Below are positions 6,641 to 9,113 of a DNA stretch of 9,113 nucleotides, piece after piece (position 1 is the first letter of the stretch; every line of letters starts with the position of its first letter). The notes beneath the pieces are model-generated. The model was given only the letters and a program-made list of their open reading frames with translations. It was not told the DNA's origin and made no database searches. The stretch is taken from assembly GCA_903923345.1 (NCBI GenBank), contig CAIXXI010000449.1, positions 1-9,113 of the forward strand. The letters are read 5' to 3'. The position numbers were made by a program, and so were the translations under genes. Origin of the DNA: an uncultured Burkholderiales bacterium. Its GTDB lineage: Bacteria > Pseudomonadota > Gammaproteobacteria > Burkholderiales > Burkholderiaceae_E.

Positions 6641-7813
6641 TCACGGGGTCGGAACCGCGTGGCGTTTGACGAAGGCTTCGTCGATGGTCACACCCAGCCC
6701 CGGACGGTCCGGAATCTCGATCATCCCATCCACGACGGTGAATTTTTCGTGCGCCATCTCGTGAAGCAGCGGGTTGGCACCGAGCGAATACTCCAGGATC
6801 CAGCCGGCCGGAGAAGCCGCGCTCACATGCAGACCTGCCGCGAAGGCCAGCGCGCCGGTCCACAGATGGGGGGCCAGTCGCAGGTTGTAGGCCGAGGCGA
6901 TTGCGCCGATGCGCATCGCCTCACTGATGCCGCCGCAGATCGCCAGGTCGGGCTGAAACACATCGGCTCCGGCGCGTTGAGCGATATCCAGAAAATCGAA
7001 GCGGGTGAACTCGCTTTCACCCACGGCAATCGGCACAGACGTGCTCGCGCGCACTTCGGCCAGCCCGCGCTTGTCGTCGCCGGTGACCGGCTCCTCGAAC
7101 CAGGTGAGCTCGCAGTCTTCCACCAGCTGACAGAAGCGCTTGGCGTCGGCCACGGTGTATGTGCCGTGGGCATCGCACATGAGCCCGATGTCCGGGCCGA
7201 GCGCCGCGCGAGCCGCACGCACCCGCTCGACCGACTTCATCACCGAGCCGTCAATCACGCCAACACGCATCTTCACGGCCTTGAATCCGCCACGCTCGAC
7301 ATAGCCCGTGAGCTGCGCCCCGATGCCGGCCGCATCGGCCCAGCCACCCGAGGCATAGGCTGGCATGGCCGCCGCCTTGCGCCCGCCCAGCAGCCGCCAC
7401 ACCGGCGCATTGAGCGACTTGCCCAGGATGTCCCACAGCGCCATGTCAATGCCGCTGATGGCGGATACGGTGATGCCTCGACGCCCCAGGATGGGAAAGA
7501 CATGGGCGTCGCGCAGCGCGTAGTGATCGCGCACGCCGTTGTACATCAGCTCCCAGAGCCGGTTGATGTCGCGCGGATCCTGGCCGATCAGCAGCGGCGC
7601 AAACTTGTGGCGGATGAGCGCGGTCAGGCCGTGATTGTTGCCCGAGCTGCCCACCTCTTCCTTGGCTTCGCCGTAACCGACGATGCCGCATTCGGTTTCG
7701 ATGCGAACGATGGTGGCATCAAACGAACTGATTCGACCGAAGTCGCTCAGGTGCTGCTGCGCAGGCGGGATGGGTACCCGGACCCAGTCGGCGGTGATCG
7801 ATCGGATTTTCAT
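6641..7813 (-). CDS. Enolase-superfamily enzyme, mandelate racemase subgroup (probable sugar-acid or hydroxy-acid dehydratase or epimerase)
   Basis: A 390-residue cytoplasmic enzyme with the capping domain (about 1-120) and (beta/alpha)7beta barrel of the mandelate racemase/muconate-lactonizing family. It removes the proton next to a carboxylate with Mg2+ help, leading to dehydration or epimerisation. Metal ligands are Asp214 (MCDAHG), Glu240 (WFEEP) and Glu266 (GESE). Asp289 (QPDLAICGG) and His316 (APHLW) form the Asp-His dyad that defines the mandelate racemase subgroup, and Glu341 (WILEY) could match Glu317 of mandelate racemase. The spacings 26, 26, 23 and 27 between these residues equal those of Pseudomonas mandelate racemase (195, 221, 247, 270, 297). 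On the second strand the KxK pair is Lys181-Met-Arg183. This favours His-based chemistry, more likely a dehydratase than a racemase (inference). The start overlaps the dehydrogenase stop by 4 bp. Substrate unknown. Confidence 0.94.
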   Translation of the reverse strand: MKIRSITADWVRVPIPPAQQHLSDFGRISSFDATIVRIETECGIVGYGEAKEEVGSSGNNHGLTALIRHKFAPLLIGQDPRDINRLWELMYNGVRDHYALRDAHVFPILGRRGITVSAISGIDMALWDILGKSLNAPVWRLLGGRKAAAMPAYASGGWADAAGIGAQLTGYVERGGFKAVKMRVGVIDGSVMKSVERVRAARAALGPDIGLMCDAHGTYTVADAKRFCQLVEDCELTWFEEPVTGDDKRGLAEVRASTSVPIAVGESEFTRFDFLDIAQRAGADVFQPDLAICGGISEAMRIGAIASAYNLRLAPHLWTGALAFAAGLHVSAASPAGWILEYSLGANPLLHEMAHEKFTVVDGMIEIPDRPGLGVTIDEAFVKRHAVPTP

Positions 7814-8814
7814 GTTGCACTCAAGTCAGGATTGGCCCGGCGCTTGGGCCAGGCATCGGGATTCACCAGATGGCGGGGCCTGCCGCCGGCCACGATTTCG
7901 AGCGCCTGGGCCAGCGCCAGTTCACCCATGCGGCGCATGCTGTCCACGGTGATGCCCGCCATGTGCGGCGTGAGCAGCACCTGCTCGAAGGCTCGCAGCG
8001 GCGAATCGCCGGGTAGGGGCTGCGTTGAAAACACATCGAGCGCAGCGCCTGCCAGCCGCCCGCTGCGCAATGCGTCGATCAGTGCAGGCTCTTCGATCAC
8101 CGCACCGCGAGACACATTCACCAGCCGTGCGCCCGGCTTGATCTGCGCCAGCTCGGCCGCACCGATCAGGCCACGGGTTGCCTCGGTGAGCGGACAGGCC
8201 AGCACCACATAGTCCGACTCAGCCAGCAGATGTGGCAGGCTCGCGCGAACAACCGGCTCGGGCATGGGCGCATCGCTCGCCCGATGACCCAGCACCCGCA
8301 TGGAAAATCCGGCCCCTGCAATACGGGCGAGCGCCGTGCCGATCGAGCCCATACCGACGATGCCCAGGGTGCGCCCGTAAAGATCCGTGCCGGTATCGGC
8401 TTGCACACGGGCCGCAGCCCAGTTCGCAGTGCGCAGCGTCGAATCGATCTTTGCCAGCCGACGGGACAGCTGCAGCATCTGCCCAATCGCGTATTCAGCC
8501 ACGGTCACCGCGTTGGCGCCCGGGGTGTTGGCCACCAGCACGCCGGCAGCGGTGGCCGCCTCGATGGGAATCATGTCGACGCCGGCACCATGGCGGATCG
8601 CACCCAGCAGCTGCGGGCCCTGCTCGAAGATATCTGCCGGCAGCGGCGCCCGCACAATGATCAGCTGGGCATCACGGACCGCGGCTCTCAGGGTATCGGG
8701 CTGGGTATCGGGTGCGACCGTCACCCGCAGATGCTGCGCGAGTTGCCGGGTGACATCCGGGTCGATCGGGTTGGTCAGCACCACATGGGCGGGGCCGGCA
8801 GATGGCGCATGCAT
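7810..8814 (-). CDS. D-isomer-specific 2-hydroxyacid dehydrogenase with an unusual active site (Glu replaced by Gln)
   Basis: A 334-residue NAD(P)-dependent dehydrogenase that would interconvert a D-2-hydroxy acid and the 2-keto acid in the cytoplasm. The ATG at 8814 is chosen over an in-frame TTG at 8877 because that TTG lies inside the -35 box of the promoter. Landmarks: GAIRHGAGVDMIPIEAA (71-87), ANTPGANAVTVAEYAIG (95-111), the Rossmann loop GMGSIG (154-159), ACPLT (206-210), VNVSRGAVI (232-240) with catalytic Arg236, and LTPHMAG (281-287) with His284. The catalytic Glu, expected 29 residues after the Arg as in E. coli SerA (Arg240, Glu269), is Gln265 (DVFSTQPLP; CAG codon), which should weaken the acid-base pair with His284. 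It is the first gene of an operon with the enolase-superfamily enzyme (ATGA overlap, translational coupling) and a Bug protein. The family is certain; the substrate and the level of activity are not. Confidence 0.94.
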   Translation of the reverse strand: MHAPSAGPAHVVLTNPIDPDVTRQLAQHLRVTVAPDTQPDTLRAAVRDAQLIIVRAPLPADIFEQGPQLLGAIRHGAGVDMIPIEAATAAGVLVANTPGANAVTVAEYAIGQMLQLSRRLAKIDSTLRTANWAAARVQADTGTDLYGRTLGIVGMGSIGTALARIAGAGFSMRVLGHRASDAPMPEPVVRASLPHLLAESDYVVLACPLTEATRGLIGAAELAQIKPGARLVNVSRGAVIEEPALIDALRSGRLAGAALDVFSTQPLPGDSPLRAFEQVLLTPHMAGITVDSMRRMGELALAQALEIVAGGRPRHLVNPDAWPKRRANPDLSAT

Positions 8815-8847
8815 GACAAGACAAGCTCTTTCATCGACAAGGCGCCC

Positions 8848-8877
8848 ACGGTATCGATGCGCAAAGCCCTGTGTCAA
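8848..8877 (-). promoter_or_regulatory. Sigma70-type promoter of the dehydrogenase-enolase-Bug operon
   Basis: On the minus strand a perfect TTGACA -35 box (8877-8872) is followed after 18 bp by TACCGT (8853-8848), a fair -10 box; GATACC with 16 bp spacing is an alternative. Transcription would start near 8841, leaving about 27 bases of leader before the ATG at 8814. This supports that start. Confidence 0.55.
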
Positions 8878-8916
8878 ACCCGCGTGCCACTGCGTGAATG
8901 CCGTATCGCCGGGTGC

Positions 8917-8933
8917 GTAACCGAAGCGGTTAC
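8917..8933. promoter_or_regulatory. 17-bp dyad, candidate operator between divergent genes
   Basis: GTAACCG and CGGTTAC form a perfect 7-bp inverted repeat around AAG, and a further CGGTT lies just to the right (8937-8941). The dyad stands about 40 bp upstream of the TTGACA box of the minus-strand operon and about 50 bp before the enoyl-CoA hydratase start. That position suits a regulator acting on both. Its right arm overlaps TACCAT (8931-8936), a possible -10 box for the plus-strand gene, although no matching -35 is seen. No regulator gene lies in the window, so the protein that might bind is unknown. Confidence 0.45.
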
Positions 8934-8981
8934 CATCGGTTCATCAGGCACCTCGACCTGTCCTGCCCATTCGGAGACCCC

Positions 8982-9113
8982 ATGACCGCCGCCGCTCCCG
9001 ATCTCGTCCATCTGCTGCTGGACAGCCCTGCGCCCGGCGTGAGTCGCATCACGCTCAACCGCCCCGAAAAGCGCAATGCACTCAACAATCAGCTGCGCGG
9101 CGAGATCTTTGCC
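8982..9113 (+). CDS. Enoyl-CoA hydratase/isomerase family protein, N-terminal part (runs off right edge)
   Basis: The first 44 residues of a crotonase-superfamily protein, cut by the window edge. GVSRITLNRPEKRNALNNQL (residues 19-38) is the characteristic first strand and loop of enoyl-CoA hydratases, ending in the conserved N-A-L before the first helix, where the backbone helps bind CoA. GGAG (8973-8976) lies 5 bases before the ATG. The catalytic residues and the oxyanion-hole glycines lie beyond the edge, so hydratase, isomerase or hydrolase activity cannot be distinguished. The gene diverges from the dehydrogenase-enolase-Bug operon across 167 bp that contain a promoter and a dyad. It may therefore act in the same pathway on a CoA ester of a later intermediate, but that link is only inferred from position. 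Confidence 0.9.
   Translation, partial: MTAAAPDLVHLLLDSPAPGVSRITLNRPEKRNALNNQLRGEIFA

Noticed and set aside
6618..6863. Longer fourth Bug protein with 82 extra N-terminal residues
   Set aside because: The extension overlaps the enolase-superfamily gene in another frame and would bury the signal peptide inside the protein.
6659..8212. Open frame of 517 codons on the plus strand opposite the enolase-superfamily and dehydrogenase genes
   Set aside because: It is antisense to two clear enzyme genes, and its translation is rich in Arg, His and Gln with no recognisable domain; long mirror frames are common in high-GC DNA.
8815..8877. Longer dehydrogenase starting from TTG at 8877
   Set aside because: The added 21 residues do not resemble the family N-terminus, there is no ribosome-binding site, and the TTG lies within the TTGACA promoter box.

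Overview
The window looks like chromosomal DNA from a high-GC betaproteobacterium, most likely of the order Burkholderiales. The evidence is four Bug-type (TctC-like) periplasmic substrate-binding proteins in about 4.4 kb without their membrane partners, which is a hallmark of that order, together with GC-rich codon use and the kinds of neighbouring genes. No RNA gene, CRISPR array, insertion sequence or phage gene is visible.

Layout. Positions 1-501 carry two small minus-strand genes: the N-terminal part of a small uncharacterised protein that runs off the left edge, and a GlsB/YeaQ-type membrane protein. Positions 609-1439 (minus) encode a nitroreductase-family flavoenzyme. It diverges from a plus-strand group made of a two-domain cupin-like protein (GTG start at 1514), a first Bug protein (2258-3226) and a 70-residue helix-hairpin-helix-like protein. 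A strong intrinsic terminator at 3533-3557 ends this group. Next, a tandem pair of closely related Bug proteins (3625-4620 and 4635-5630) carries twin-arginine-like signal peptides. Facing them is a minus-strand operon read from 8814 down to 5631: a D-2-hydroxyacid dehydrogenase, a mandelate-racemase-subgroup enolase-superfamily enzyme (ATGA overlap) and a fourth Bug protein. Its promoter has a perfect TTGACA -35 box. The 167-bp region upstream of this operon also contains a 17-bp dyad, and a divergent enoyl-CoA hydratase/isomerase gene begins at 8982 and runs off the right edge.

How the genes may work together. The minus operon reads as an uptake-and-catabolism cassette for a hydroxy- or sugar-acid: the Bug protein binds a carboxylate in the periplasm, the enolase-superfamily enzyme dehydrates or epimerises it, and the dehydrogenase interconverts a 2-hydroxy and a 2-keto acid. 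The substrate cannot be read from the sequence. The three plus-strand Bug proteins probably bind other carboxylates and would need TctA/TctB-type membrane proteins encoded elsewhere.

The most noteworthy points are: a catalytic Glu-to-Gln replacement in the dehydrogenase; an arginine in place of the second catalytic lysine in the enolase-superfamily enzyme; the tandem duplicated Tat-type Bug pair with a changed ligand-pocket motif; a perfect 24-bp palindrome formed exactly by the abutting stop ends of two convergent Bug genes; and a dyad operator candidate at 8917-8933. I did not find convincing evidence of a wholly new class of system.
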